64,000 bases of DNA, taken from positions 62,001 to 126,000 of the forward strand of contig JANQQR010000007.1 in assembly GCA_028289195.1 (NCBI GenBank), written 5' to 3'. This document shows, one piece after another, positions 33,722-42,813 of this stretch (positions within the stretch are counted from its first letter, which is position 1; each line of letters begins with the position of its first letter). Below the pieces are notes generated by a model. The model made no database searches. It saw only the letters and a program-made list of their open reading frames with translations, and was not told where the DNA came from. The translations under genes were made by a program, and so were the position numbers. Source of the stretch: Phycisphaerales bacterium (GTDB lineage Bacteria > Planctomycetota > Phycisphaerae > Phycisphaerales > UBA1924).

Positions 33722-34869
33722 GCGTGCTCCGATTCATCCCGCTGGTGCTCAAGCAGGTCACGCGTCACCGCGTGCGGACGCTGCTGACGCTCTTCGGCAT
33801 CGCGATCGCCATGTTCCTGTTCACCAGCGTGCAGGCGATGCAGAGCGGAGTGCGCGTCGCGACGCAGGCCACCGCCGACGACACCACGCTGGTCGTCTAT
33901 CGCAAGGACCGCTACTGCCCGGCGACGAGCGAACTGCCCCAGGACTACCAGCGCCGGATAGAGCAGATCAAAGGGGTGGAGCGGGCGATCCCGGTGAAGG
34001 TGGTCGTCTCCAACTGCCGCACGAGCCTGGACGTCGTGACGTTCCGCGGCGTGCCCAAGGAGAGCTTCCTCGCGGATCGGTCAGGCCAGTTCACGATCGT
34101 GAGCGGCTCGGTCGAGGACTGGATGCGCCGGACCGACGCGTCGCTGGTGGGCGAGACGCTCGCCAAGCGTCGAGGGCTCAGCCCCGGTATGACGTTCGAC
34201 GCCGCCGGCATCACGGCCTACGTCGCCGGAGTCCTGCGTTCAGACAACCCGCAGGACCACAACGTCGCCTACACCTCGCTGGAGTTCGTCCAACTCGCGG
34301 GGCACGACGATCTGGGCATCGTCACTCAGTTCAACGTCAAGGTCGCCGGGGCGTCGCAACTCGAGAGCGTTGCCGAGCAGATCGATGACGTGTTCCGCAC
34401 GGCACAGGAGCCGACGGCGACGTTCCCCGAGAAGGCGTTCGTCGGACGGATCGCCGACGATGTCATCGAGCTCGTCGGATTCGCCGGATGGCTGGGCATG
34501 GGCGCCCTGGTTGCCGTGCTGGCCCTCATCGCCAACGCGATCGTTCTCAGCGTGCAGAGCCGGATCTCGGAGCACGCGGTGCTGCAGACACTGGGATTCA
34601 GCAGCGCGGCGGTCGCGGCGCTGATCATCGCCGAGGGCGTGGTCATCGCGCTGGCCGGCGGAGCCGTCGGCGCTGTCGCTGCCGTCGCTGTGGCCGAAGT
34701 CGGGAGCTTCGCGCTGAGCGTGGAAGGCCAGTCCATCCCGATCACAGCAGGGCCCGGTCTGATCGCGACGGGCCTGCTCGTGTGCGGCGGCTTGGGTGTG
34801 CTCGCCGGCCTCGTGCCGGCCGTTCAGGCTTCGCGGCGCGAGATCGCCTCGTGCTTCAGGGCTGTGTAG
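33718..34869 (+). CDS. ABC transporter permease, MacB/FtsX type (first)
   Basis: 383-residue permease with the MacB/FtsX layout: one N-terminal membrane helix (LLTLFGIAIAMFLFTSV), a periplasmic domain of about 220 residues, and three C-terminal helices in the FtsX domain (from about residue 255). The periplasmic part has DRYCPATSELP and SNCRTSLD, giving two Cys that could pair. ATGA overlap with the ATPase. In this architecture the domain works with the adaptor at 31404. Confidence 0.88.
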   Translation: MSVLRFIPLVLKQVTRHRVRTLLTLFGIAIAMFLFTSVQAMQSGVRVATQATADDTTLVVYRKDRYCPATSELPQDYQRRIEQIKGVERAIPVKVVVSNCRTSLDVVTFRGVPKESFLADRSGQFTIVSGSVEDWMRRTDASLVGETLAKRRGLSPGMTFDAAGITAYVAGVLRSDNPQDHNVAYTSLEFVQLAGHDDLGIVTQFNVKVAGASQLESVAEQIDDVFRTAQEPTATFPEKAFVGRIADDVIELVGFAGWLGMGALVAVLALIANAIVLSVQSRISEHAVLQTLGFSSAAVAALIIAEGVVIALAGGAVGAVAAVAVAEVGSFALSVEGQSIPITAGPGLIATGLLVCGGLGVLAGLVPAVQASRREIASCFRAV

Positions 34870-34881
34870 GGAGTTCGTACC

Positions 34882-36054
34882 ATGAGACAGCTCCCATTCG
34901 AGTACGCGTACAGGAACCTCGGGCGCAGTCGCGTGCGCCTTATCGCCTCGCTGACGGGCTCGGCGCTGGTCGTGCTGCTCGTGCTGGCGTCGGCGGGATT
35001 CGTGCGCGGCATGCAGCTGACACTCACGCAGCACGAGGGCATCCACGAGAACGTGATCATCCTGGGCACCGGCAGCGAAGAAGCGCTCGAGCGCTCGCAG
35101 ATCGACGCGAGCGTGGAGACGATCATGGCCGCGAGCGTGCCGGGGCTGAAGAAAGAAGCGGGCGTGATCTACGCCAGCCCCGAGATCAACATGGCGCTCC
35201 CGGTGCGCGAGTCCGCGGAGTCGGACGCCGACCTGCCCGCGGTGATGCGCGGGGTGCGCCCGGTTGCGCTGCTCGTGCACAGCGCGGTCGAGATCGTCGA
35301 GGGGCGAGCGCCCAACCCGGGGGAGGACGAGCTCATGGTCGGCGCCCTCGCGCACGCGGCGCTCGGTGTCCCCCCGGACCGCCTCGCGCTCGGGCGCACG
35401 CTGCATTTCGACAATCGCGACTGGACGATCTCCGGGCGGTTCCGCGCACCCAACACTGTTATGGACGCGGAGATCTGGCTGCCCCTGACCGACCTCCAGA
35501 TCGCCACGAAGCGTGAAGCCTCGCTGTCGAGCGTGGTGCTCACGCTCGACACAGCCGGGTTCGCCGATGTCGACCTCATCGCCAAGAGCCGCCTCGATCT
35601 GGAGATCACCGCGATGCGCGAGGCCGAGTACTACAGGTCGATCGCGGCGTTCTACCGGCCAATCCGGATCATGATCATCGTCACCGCCTCGCTGATCGCG
35701 CTCGGAGGCCTGCTGGGCGGGCTGAACACCATGTACGCGTCTTTCGCGGCCCGGGTGCGCGAGGTCGGGATGCTGCAGGCGCTCGGCTACACGCGCAGCG
35801 CGATCGTGCTGAACCTGTCCGAGGAGTCGCTGTTCGCCGCGGCGTGCGGCGCGCTGATCGGCGCAACGATCGGCATCCTCATGCTCGACGGCCTCAGCCT
35901 CCGGTTCTCCATGGGCGCCTTCGCGCTCACCCTCGATGCCCCCGTCGTCCTCGTCGGATTCCTGGGCGGGCTGTCGGTCGGCGTCGTCGGTGCTATCCCG
36001 CCGGCGATCCGCTGCCTGCGCCTGCCGATACCCGAAGCCCTGAAATCGCACTGA
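34882..36054 (+). CDS. ABC transporter permease, MacB/FtsX type (second)
   Basis: 390-residue FtsX-type permease starting MRQLPFEYAYRNLGRSRVRL, the typical entry of a lipoprotein/macrolide-type permease. GGGAG stands eight bases upstream. One N-terminal helix, a MacB-like periplasmic domain and three C-terminal helices are seen (the last two around LFAAACGALIGATIGILML and VVLVGFLGGLSVGVVGAIP). It probably forms a heterodimer with the gene at 33718, because the two are consecutive and share one ATPase gene. It lies 12 bases after that gene. Confidence 0.87.
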   Translation: MRQLPFEYAYRNLGRSRVRLIASLTGSALVVLLVLASAGFVRGMQLTLTQHEGIHENVIILGTGSEEALERSQIDASVETIMAASVPGLKKEAGVIYASPEINMALPVRESAESDADLPAVMRGVRPVALLVHSAVEIVEGRAPNPGEDELMVGALAHAALGVPPDRLALGRTLHFDNRDWTISGRFRAPNTVMDAEIWLPLTDLQIATKREASLSSVVLTLDTAGFADVDLIAKSRLDLEITAMREAEYYRSIAAFYRPIRIMIIVTASLIALGGLLGGLNTMYASFAARVREVGMLQALGYTRSAIVLNLSEESLFAAACGALIGATIGILMLDGLSLRFSMGAFALTLDAPVVLVGFLGGLSVGVVGAIPPAIRCLRLPIPEALKSH

Positions 36055-36092
36055 TCCCCGTCGTATCATCTTGCCCCTAGGAGCACACTCCC

Positions 36093-36632
36093 ATGCGTTC
36101 GATCACCATCGCTTGTCTGAGCACCGCCCTGCTGCTGTCCGGTTGCGCCGAGAGCGAACCCGACAGCAGCGCCGCAGCGACGCCCGCCGAGTCGGGCGAA
36201 ACGATGGCGCCGCCGGCGTGGCTGCTGGCGTCTGTTCCCGCCTCCCCCGTCGATGTCGGGGAGGCTAAAGCCGAGGTTCAGGAGGGCCAGTCGATCACGA
36301 TCCGCGGGCGCATCGGCGGTCGCATGGATCCTCTGAGCAACGAGCGCGCGCAGTTCGTGATCGTCGATCCGGCGATCCCGAGCTGCGCTGACCTGGAGCA
36401 CGACGGGTGCCCCACTCCCTGGGATTACTGCTGCCAGTCGCCCACCTCGATGCAGGCCAACACCGCGACGATCGTCCTGGTCGACGAGAACGACACGCCA
36501 CGGGAGGTCGACCTGCGTTCGATGGGATTCGAGCCGCTCGACGAAGTTGTGGTGGTCGGGATCGTCGGCTCACGACCGGTGCCCGAGGTGCTCGTCGTCC
36601 GCGCCACCGAGATCTACAAGGCCGGCGGCTGA
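36093..36632 (+). CDS. Cysteine-bearing lipoprotein downstream of the efflux operon
   Basis: 179-residue lipoprotein with lipobox LLSGC (Cys at 18), a Ser/Ala/Glu linker, then a domain with segments of OB-fold type (ITIRGRIGGRM, VVVVGIVGSRP). It contains a distinctive Cys cluster, IPSCADLEHDGCPTPWDYCC. I do not know a function. TAGGAG lies nine bases before the ATG at 36093. It is 38 bases after the second permease, so it is probably in the same transcript. Together with the Cys-rich protein at 30917 it brackets the efflux genes. Confidence 0.7.
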   Translation: MRSITIACLSTALLLSGCAESEPDSSAAATPAESGETMAPPAWLLASVPASPVDVGEAKAEVQEGQSITIRGRIGGRMDPLSNERAQFVIVDPAIPSCADLEHDGCPTPWDYCCQSPTSMQANTATIVLVDENDTPREVDLRSMGFEPLDEVVVVGIVGSRPVPEVLVVRATEIYKAGG

Positions 36633-36785
36633 GAGCCTGGTGCACGCGGGCCCGAGGCGGGCGCCCGCCTGGAGGAGGGGGCGGGCTGGACCCGTGCCCG
36701 GACGCGCGTGCGCAGTTCGTTTGAAAGCGCCCGCCGGCTCCGATGCCGACGAGCACCACCCGGGGGGGTAGAGGGACCGTTGGGA

Positions 36786-37544
36786 TCAGCGTCCGCGCCT
36801 GCGCCCGTTGGGACGCTCATCGCGATCGTCGTCGTCGTTGTCGAACTCGCCCCGGTGCCCACGCCCGGCGTGCCGGCCGCGGCGATCGTGGGCGCGTCCG
36901 TAGCGCGGATCGACGATCTCCAGCAATTCGTGCAGCGCTCTGCTGTCGTCGCCCTGGCGATAGGCGCGCCGGGCGGCGCGACGCGAGGCCTGGTAGTCGT
37001 GACGCAGGTACTCGACGCTCGCGATCAGGAACAGGCGATCAGCGCTCGGGCCGTAGTGGCGGTTCTCGTAGCGGAGTTGGTCCGCGAGGTGGGCGAGGGA
37101 GCGTGAGACGCGTCGACTCTGCGGCGTGTGGTTGATCCCGATCCCACGAGACCCGAATGCGCGGCGCATCTGTTTCGCAGCAGCACGCGTGTAGCCCGCT
37201 CGGGCTTCGACCACCGCGAGCCCCGCTCGGGCGCCGGATGCCCGCGGACGCAGGTCGATCGCGTTAGAGAAGGCCCGTCGCGAGCGCCCCTCGCGATCGT
37301 TGCCGAAGCGGCGCCAGCCCTTCTCGACGAACTCGGAGTACCGGGCACGCTTCTTGGCGGCCTGGCCGTAGCCGGAGCCCCGTCGCCGGTCGTACTCGTG
37401 CGCCGGGACATAGCCCGGGACTCGCTGGTGCTCGAGGAGGGTCTTTCCGGACGGTCGGGCATCAGCGCTCGCGATCGGACCGGCTGCGAGCAGCAGGGAA
37501 GAGGCGGCGAGTGCGGCAAAGAGCTTCAACGGGCGGCGGTTCAT
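36786..37544 (-). CDS. Exported basic protein, possibly TPR-like
   Basis: 252-residue protein. The start at 37544 is set by GGAGG six bases upstream and gives a signal peptide (LKLFAALAASSLLLAAGPIA, cleaved near SADA). The mature protein is very rich in Arg. A middle part has helical Ala-containing repeats (RRAFSNAIDLRPRASGARAGLAVVEAR and YQASRRAARRAYRQGDD), compatible with tetratricopeptide-like units. The C-terminus is a charged tail with His, Arg and a DNDDDDRDE run. I do not recognise the family. It is transcribed away from the gene at 37737 and has an inverted repeat in the shared upstream region. Confidence 0.68.
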   Translation of the reverse strand: MNRRPLKLFAALAASSLLLAAGPIASADARPSGKTLLEHQRVPGYVPAHEYDRRRGSGYGQAAKKRARYSEFVEKGWRRFGNDREGRSRRAFSNAIDLRPRASGARAGLAVVEARAGYTRAAAKQMRRAFGSRGIGINHTPQSRRVSRSLAHLADQLRYENRHYGPSADRLFLIASVEYLRHDYQASRRAARRAYRQGDDSRALHELLEIVDPRYGRAHDRRGRHAGRGHRGEFDNDDDDRDERPNGRRRGR

Positions 37545-37603
37545 TGCGTGCCTCCTTTCGGCAGCGACTGGGGTTTCCGGTCGTGGCACCGCTTGTTGCC
37601 AAG

Positions 37604-37634
37604 CATTGCCATATACTGCCCACTAACGGCAATG
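37604..37634. promoter_or_regulatory. Inverted repeat in an AT-richer divergent promoter region
   Basis: CATTGCC (37604-37610) and GGCAATG (37628-37634) form a perfect 7-bp inverted repeat around a 17-base core that includes TATACT. The whole interval 37545-37736 is clearly less GC-rich than its neighbours and separates divergent genes. It is a plausible promoter or operator for one or both of them. Confidence 0.45.
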
Positions 37635-37736
37635 ATACCCATTTGTTTCCATTTCATGAACTGATTTGCCGAAAAATCCCCGGGAACCTACCCTCACGGC
37701 CCCCTATCGCCGTTTTTCTGACGGAGCCCCCACGCC

Positions 37737-38573
37737 ATGTATCGCGTCCTGGAAGCCCTCAGACAGCCAGATGAGTCCAACGAATCACTCGCCGAGCGTC
37801 TCGGAATCGAGATCAATCGCCGCGCCGACACTGGCAAGCCGGATGTGACGGACTTGAGCCGCACGTTCTCCGACAAGAGCTTCCGGCGCATCCTGGAGGG
37901 CCTGCGTTCGTGGGCGATCGCGCACCCGGAGGAGTGGTTCCGGATGCTTGCGTCCTCGCGCGAGGGGGCCCTGTGGAACGAGTACAAGGACCTGCTGTTC
38001 ATCAGCGAGGATTTCTGGGCGCCGGCGCACCAGGCGCTGAAGCAGGCGTACGACGCTGGGCATCTGGACGGGGTTCCCGAGGGCGCCCAGTTCGCGAGCC
38101 GCCTGAAGAACGAGACCTGGATCGTGACGGGCGACACCAGCGCCGTGGATGTCGCGCGGGAGCGCGAGTTCTCCGCGCTCCGCATCCGGATCGGGCACAG
38201 GTTCGTGTACTGGCTCCCCAAGAGCGAGGCGGAGGGCCTGGCGCGCCGGATTCTGGCGGAGTTCCGGTTCACGAAGATCGTTGATGCCGAGCAGCTCGAG
38301 GCCGGCTGCTGGTTCATCATCGGGCCGGATTCGATGGGATACACGCCCAACTTCGCGATCAGCTCGCCCCACGGCGAGTACCCGATCTGTGTAACGGGCA
38401 CGCGCAACGAGGCGTCGAACATCCGGGTCCTGGTCATGCCAGAGCAGATCGCGACCCGGACGGTTCGGTGGATGCGCGGGATCTACATCGAGCTGGTCGA
38501 TCGGGGGACGCACACCACCCCCGACGGGTTCGAGTGGCGCCTGCTGCGCGCGAGCGAACTCGAGGGCTCCTGA
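37737..38573 (+). CDS. Unrecognised cytoplasmic protein
   Basis: 278-residue protein starting MYRVLEALRQPDESNESLAE. No signal peptide, membrane helix or known domain is apparent to me. The N-terminal third is helical and charged (FSDKSFRRILEGLRSWAIAHP). The second half is mixed beta/alpha with Trp, Tyr and Arg (IRIGHRFVYWLPKSEAEGLARRI, RTVRWMRGIYIELVDRGTH). The segment just before the ATG is AT-rich and unlike the rest of the window. It precedes ftsK by about 50 bases on the same strand and may be cotranscribed. Codon use matches its neighbours, so there is no sign of recent transfer in the gene itself. Confidence 0.7.
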   Translation: MYRVLEALRQPDESNESLAERLGIEINRRADTGKPDVTDLSRTFSDKSFRRILEGLRSWAIAHPEEWFRMLASSREGALWNEYKDLLFISEDFWAPAHQALKQAYDAGHLDGVPEGAQFASRLKNETWIVTGDTSAVDVAREREFSALRIRIGHRFVYWLPKSEAEGLARRILAEFRFTKIVDAEQLEAGCWFIIGPDSMGYTPNFAISSPHGEYPICVTGTRNEASNIRVLVMPEQIATRTVRWMRGIYIELVDRGTHTTPDGFEWRLLRASELEGS

Positions 38574-38622
38574 CCCGCCGATTCTTGCGCGTTTCTGGGG
38601 GCTGTGAGCCGATATCGACGCC

Positions 38623-41600
38623 ATGGCACGCTCTGCTATTGCGCGCGCTGCACGTCGCGAAGCCGCCTCTCGTTCTGAGGGGTCGGGCGCGGGTGCCGCG
38701 AAGAGGATCCTGTGGTTTGTCGGGCTGTTCGCGTGGGTGTTCGTGGCGGGAGCCGTCCTGAGCCACGACCCCGCGGACCCGCCGGGCCTGGGTGTGGCTC
38801 CGCTCAACGCCCCGGATCAACTGGGCAACTGGATGGGCCCGGCCGGAGCCATGACGGCCCACCATCTGGCGTCGATGCTCGGCTCGGGTCTGTGGATCGT
38901 CCTGCTCTCGATCGCGGGCTGGCTGGCCCACGTGGCGTGGAAGGGCCCGGTCGATCAGCTGGCGCTGCGGGTCGTCGGCGTGCTGATGCTGGCGCTCGCC
39001 CTCAGCGGCTTCCACGCGCTGCTCGCGCCGGAGATGAGCCGCTTCCCCGAAGGTGGCGGCGGCCTGCTGGCGATCTTCGGCGCCGGCGAGCTCTCGGGAC
39101 GCTTCGGGACACTGGGCGCGGGCCTGTGGATCCTCCTACTCGGTGCGGTCGGCGTGATCGTCGCGTACGACGATCTGATCGTGGCTATCCCGCGCGCGGC
39201 CCTGGCTCGGGCCGGGCGCTTGAGCACACACGCGCCCAGCGCGCTCCGTCTCGGTGCCGAGGCCGGAGGACGCCTCGGCGGGCGCCTGGCACGAGCGGCG
39301 GCTTCGGTCCGCGAGAACGATGTCGACGACGACGAACGCCTGCGCGTCGCGGACGATCCGTACGCTGATATCGGCGACGAAGAAGAGCCCGAGCGGGCGG
39401 CGCCGAAGCGCATCAAGCCCAAGGCGCAGCCCAAGCCCCAGCCCAAGAAGGCGCCGAAACTCGCGCTGGCCCAGATCGAGGAGGACGAGGAACCGGCGCA
39501 GGAAGAGATCGAAGAGGCCGCTCCTCTCAGCGAGGAGCAGCTCCGCGAGAAGATCGCCAAGCTCCCGGTGCGCTTCGCAGGTTCCGTGAAGTCGGCGGCG
39601 AGCGAAGAGGATCTGCTGGAGATCCGGGCCCGGAACATGAACGAGGAGGCGGACCGCGCCTACGTCTTCCCCGGGCTCGATCTGCTCGAGGAGCCGGAGG
39701 CCAGCTTCGGCGACGAGCTCAGCGAGTTCGTGCGCGAGCAGGCCGAGTCGCTCGAGCGCGCCCTGCAGACCTACGGCATCGACGGCGAGGTCGCCGGGAT
39801 CGATTCCGGCCCGGTCATCACGCTGTACCAGGTGCGCCTCGCCGAGGGCACCAAGGTGTCCTCAATTACGAGCGTGTCGAGCGACCTCGCGCGTGCGCTC
39901 AAGGCCGTGAACATCCGCATCGTGCCGAACACCGAGGGCCTCGACACCGTCGGTATCGAGGTCCCGAACCGCAAGAAGGAGAAGGTGCGCCTCAAGGAGC
40001 TGATGACCTGCGGCGACGCCACCAACTCGATGCGTCTCCCGCTGTTCCTGGGCAAGGACGCCTCGGGCAACCCGCTCGTGCAGGATCTCGCCTCCATGCC
40101 CCACATGCTGATCGCCGGCACGACGGGCTCGGGCAAGAGCGTGTGCATGAACGCGATCATCATGGGATTCCTGTACACCCAGAAGCCCAGCGACCTCAAG
40201 CTCGTGCTAGTCGACCCGAAGATGGTCGAACTGAGCCAGTTCAAGCACATCCCCCACCTGATGTGCCCGGTCGTGACCGACATGGCCAAGGCGGCGGCGA
40301 TCCTCGAGTGGGCTGTCGCCAAGATGGACGAGCGCTACGAGCTGCTGGCCGAGGCCGGCTGCCGCGACATCAACGCGTACAACTCTCTGGGCTGGGAGGA
40401 GCTGAAGGAGCGGTTCGAGCCGGAGAACGAGAACGAGGAGGCCCGGATCCCGCGGAAGCTCCCGTACATGGTCTTTGTGATCGACGAGCTCGCCGACCTG
40501 ATGATGACCAACAAGGAGGTCGAGAACTCGATCGTCCGGATCGCCCAGAAGGCCCGCGCCGTGGGCATCCACCTCATCCTCGCGACGCAGCGTCCGCAGG
40601 CCAACGTGGTCACCGGGCTCATCAAGAGCAACATGCCGGCCCGCGTGGCGTTCAAGGTCGCCTCGGGCATGGATTCGCGCATCGTGCTCGATCAGAAGGG
40701 CGGCGAGCTGCTGCTCGGCCAGGGCGACATGCTCATGATCACGCCGCGATCGTCCACCCCGATGCGCGCCCAGGGCACGCTGGTCGACGACGTGGAGATC
40801 CGTCGCGTCGCCCGCTTCATCCGCGACGTCTCGGAGCCGACCTACGAGCGTCAGCTCATGCAGATCCGCTCGGACGGCACGCCCGAGCGCGGCAGCGCCG
40901 ACCACGAGGCGCAGATGCTCCGCAACGCGCAGGAAGACCCGCTGTTCGACCGGGCCGTCGAGATCGTGCTCGAGACGCGGCGCGGCTCGGTGTCGCTGCT
41001 GCAGCGCAGGCTCGCGATCGGGTACACGCGCTCGAGCCGCCTGATCGAACTGATGGGTATGGCCGGCATCATCGGCGGGCACAAGGGCAGCGTGGCCCGC
41101 GAGGTGCTCATCACGCTCGAGGAATGGGAAGCGATGAAGGCTGTCGCCGCCAAGGATGCCGCGGTGGACGACGAGGAGGGCGCCTCGACCGTCGACACCT
41201 CCACGGTCGGCAAGCAGACGGCGCTGTTCCCCGGGCCCGTCATCGCACGCGAGATTCTCGAGTCGAAGGAAGCCGCCGAGATCGTCGCCTCCGATCACCC
41301 GACGGGCGAGCAGGCATACAACGAGGAAGAAGAGCTCGACGACGAAGACGCGATCGCCGAGGGCTCTGCCGAGCCGACCCAGATCGAATCGGAGGTCGAG
41401 GAAGCGCCGTTCGATGTGGACGAGGACGAAGAAGAAGCCGAGGCCGAGCCTGAGGCCGAAGCGGACGAGCACGAAGAAGAGGATGACGAAGCCGCGGAGA
41501 TCGCGGAGGTCGAAGAAGACGCCGAGGACGAAGCAACGGACGACTCCGAGTACGCGATCGATGGCGACGGCGACGAGAGCGCCGAGTACGAGTACGAATA

Positions 41601-41802
41601 CGAGTACGTCGAGGCCGAGGGCGAAGAGGAAGCCGACGCCGACGGCGAAGTCGAGTACGAGCTCGTCGACGAAGAAAGCGACGCCGAGCCCGAAGACGAG
41701 TACGAGGACGCCGAACTCGAGGCAGAGGACGACACGCCCGCGGAGCCGGAGATCAAGACCCTCCCGCGGGCCGACGAGCGTCAGTTCGGCAAGGCCGGCT
41801 GA
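38623..41802 (+). CDS. ftsK: DNA translocase FtsK/SpoIIIE with acidic C-terminal tail
   Basis: 1059-residue DNA pump for chromosome segregation at division. Four membrane helices occupy about residues 28-185, followed by a Pro/Lys/Glu-rich linker to residue ~300. The motor then follows: an alpha domain, Walker A GTTGSGKSVC near 496, Walker B (MVFVIDELADLMM) near 620 and an arginine-finger region (ATQRPQANVVTG). A winged-helix gamma domain is at about 770-850 (VLETRRGSVSLLQRRLAIGYTRSSRL). FtsK normally ends there. Here about 205 further residues follow, extremely rich in Glu and Asp with repeats such as YEYEYEY and ending KAG. The gene converges on the membrane-protein gene at 41781 with a 22-base overlap. 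Confidence 0.95.
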   Translation: MARSAIARAARREAASRSEGSGAGAAKRILWFVGLFAWVFVAGAVLSHDPADPPGLGVAPLNAPDQLGNWMGPAGAMTAHHLASMLGSGLWIVLLSIAGWLAHVAWKGPVDQLALRVVGVLMLALALSGFHALLAPEMSRFPEGGGGLLAIFGAGELSGRFGTLGAGLWILLLGAVGVIVAYDDLIVAIPRAALARAGRLSTHAPSALRLGAEAGGRLGGRLARAAASVRENDVDDDERLRVADDPYADIGDEEEPERAAPKRIKPKAQPKPQPKKAPKLALAQIEEDEEPAQEEIEEAAPLSEEQLREKIAKLPVRFAGSVKSAASEEDLLEIRARNMNEEADRAYVFPGLDLLEEPEASFGDELSEFVREQAESLERALQTYGIDGEVAGIDSGPVITLYQVRLAEGTKVSSITSVSSDLARALKAVNIRIVPNTEGLDTVGIEVPNRKKEKVRLKELMTCGDATNSMRLPLFLGKDASGNPLVQDLASMPHMLIAGTTGSGKSVCMNAIIMGFLYTQKPSDLKLVLVDPKMVELSQFKHIPHLMCPVVTDMAKAAAILEWAVAKMDERYELLAEAGCRDINAYNSLGWEELKERFEPENENEEARIPRKLPYMVFVIDELADLMMTNKEVENSIVRIAQKARAVGIHLILATQRPQANVVTGLIKSNMPARVAFKVASGMDSRIVLDQKGGELLLGQGDMLMITPRSSTPMRAQGTLVDDVEIRRVARFIRDVSEPTYERQLMQIRSDGTPERGSADHEAQMLRNAQEDPLFDRAVEIVLETRRGSVSLLQRRLAIGYTRSSRLIELMGMAGIIGGHKGSVAREVLITLEEWEAMKAVAAKDAAVDDEEGASTVDTSTVGKQTALFPGPVIAREILESKEAAEIVASDHPTGEQAYNEEEELDDEDAIAEGSAEPTQIESEVEEAPFDVDEDEEEAEAEPEAEADEHEEEDDEAAEIAEVEEDAEDEATDDSEYAIDGDGDESAEYEYEYEYVEAEGEEEADADGEVEYELVDEESDAEPEDEYEDAELEAEDDTPAEPEIKTLPRADERQFGKAG

Positions 41803-42764
41803 GCGTCTTCCACCTGCGCCTCGGACGCGGGCGCTCGGGCGCTCGAAGTAGGGGCGGGCGGCGCGAGGATCGACCACGCCATCACGATCGAAGCAGCGCT
41901 GGACGCCAGATACCACACGCCCACCGCCCGGCGGACGTCGTGGCGGGCGAGCGACCACACACTGACGAGCGAAGCCACGCCCACGAACGCGGCAACGAGC
42001 CATCCGAATCCGGGCCACCACCCCGCGCCGACACCGTAGACCGCGACGACGACACTCAGCGCCAGCCAGACCATCTGCGCCAGCGCGGCGCCATCGCGCC
42101 CGAACAGCGTCGCGCTCGTGCGGAGGCCCTGGGCGCGGTCGTGCGCCTCGTCCCGGATCAGGCACAGCAGTGCGAAGGAACCGAGGAGGAGCGCTCCCAG
42201 AACGGACGAACCGAGGATGTCCGCGCCCATCGACGCGGGGGACACGGTCGCGGTCGCGCTGGCGATACGGTCGCCCTGCTGCGCGTCGAGCTCGCGACCC
42301 CACTGATCGGCGCCGATGACGAGCGCCGGGAAGATGATCGCCGCCAGCGGGAGTGTCAGCTCGCCGAGCACGAATCGTCGCACACCCTCTCTCCGGGTTG
42401 CCGACGACACGCGGAGCGCGATGAGCGCCGCGGCGATGAACGCGACCAGTGCGAGATCGAACTCGATGAAGAGCAGGACCGCGGCGCACACCAGCGAGAC
42501 CACCACCGATGCCGCCCGGACGGCCCCGATCAGCGACGCCGACGCGACGAACCGATCCCGGAGCAGGCCCATCCTGGGGTCGAGCTGCTCGCGCAGGAAC
42601 GTCTGATCGAGCGAGAGGAAGTACATGAGCACCAGCGCAGAGTGCGCCGCGACCATCCAGGCCCCGCCGGATCCCTCGACGCTGGCCCACATGAGCGCGT
42701 AGGGCAGCGTGAGCGGGAGGACCCACAGCCGAAGGGTTCCGATCCAGAGTTTCACCGAGCGCAT
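41781..42764 (-). CDS. UbiA-like membrane protein
   Basis: 327-residue polytopic membrane protein with eight or nine hydrophobic segments. The loop RDEAHDRAQGLRTSATLFGRD resembles the second Asp-rich motif of UbiA prenyltransferases (D..D...G..T). The first motif is weak (LSLDQTFLREQLDPRM), so catalytic activity is uncertain. The family attaches prenyl chains to aromatic acceptors such as quinone or haem precursors. Its 3' end overlaps ftsK by 22 bases tail to tail. Upstream, 49 bases away on the same strand, is a sugar-nucleotide epimerase. Confidence 0.6.
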   Translation of the reverse strand: MRSVKLWIGTLRLWVLPLTLPYALMWASVEGSGGAWMVAAHSALVLMYFLSLDQTFLREQLDPRMGLLRDRFVASASLIGAVRAASVVVSLVCAAVLLFIEFDLALVAFIAAALIALRVSSATRREGVRRFVLGELTLPLAAIIFPALVIGADQWGRELDAQQGDRIASATATVSPASMGADILGSSVLGALLLGSFALLCLIRDEAHDRAQGLRTSATLFGRDGAALAQMVWLALSVVVAVYGVGAGWWPGFGWLVAAFVGVASLVSVWSLARHDVRRAVGVWYLASSAASIVMAWSILAPPAPTSSARAPASEAQVEDAQPALPN

Positions 42765-42813
42765 CGGGAGGTCGGTTCCTGGGCGAGGAGTTCGCGGGCT
42801 TCGCCGTCCCCCA

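Noticed and set aside
36633-36785. Possible small gene in the spacer after the efflux operon
   Set aside because: Frames here are Arg/Ala/Pro-rich shadows with no start signal.
41295-41756. Serine-rich minus-strand frame opposite the FtsK tail
   Set aside because: It is the complement of the Glu/Asp/Tyr-rich tail, and the plus frame continues the ftsK reading without interruption.
41170-41802. FtsK acidic tail as a frameshift artefact
   Set aside because: The reading frame is continuous and codon use stays regular to the stop, so I treat the tail as real, though a sequencing check is worthwhile.
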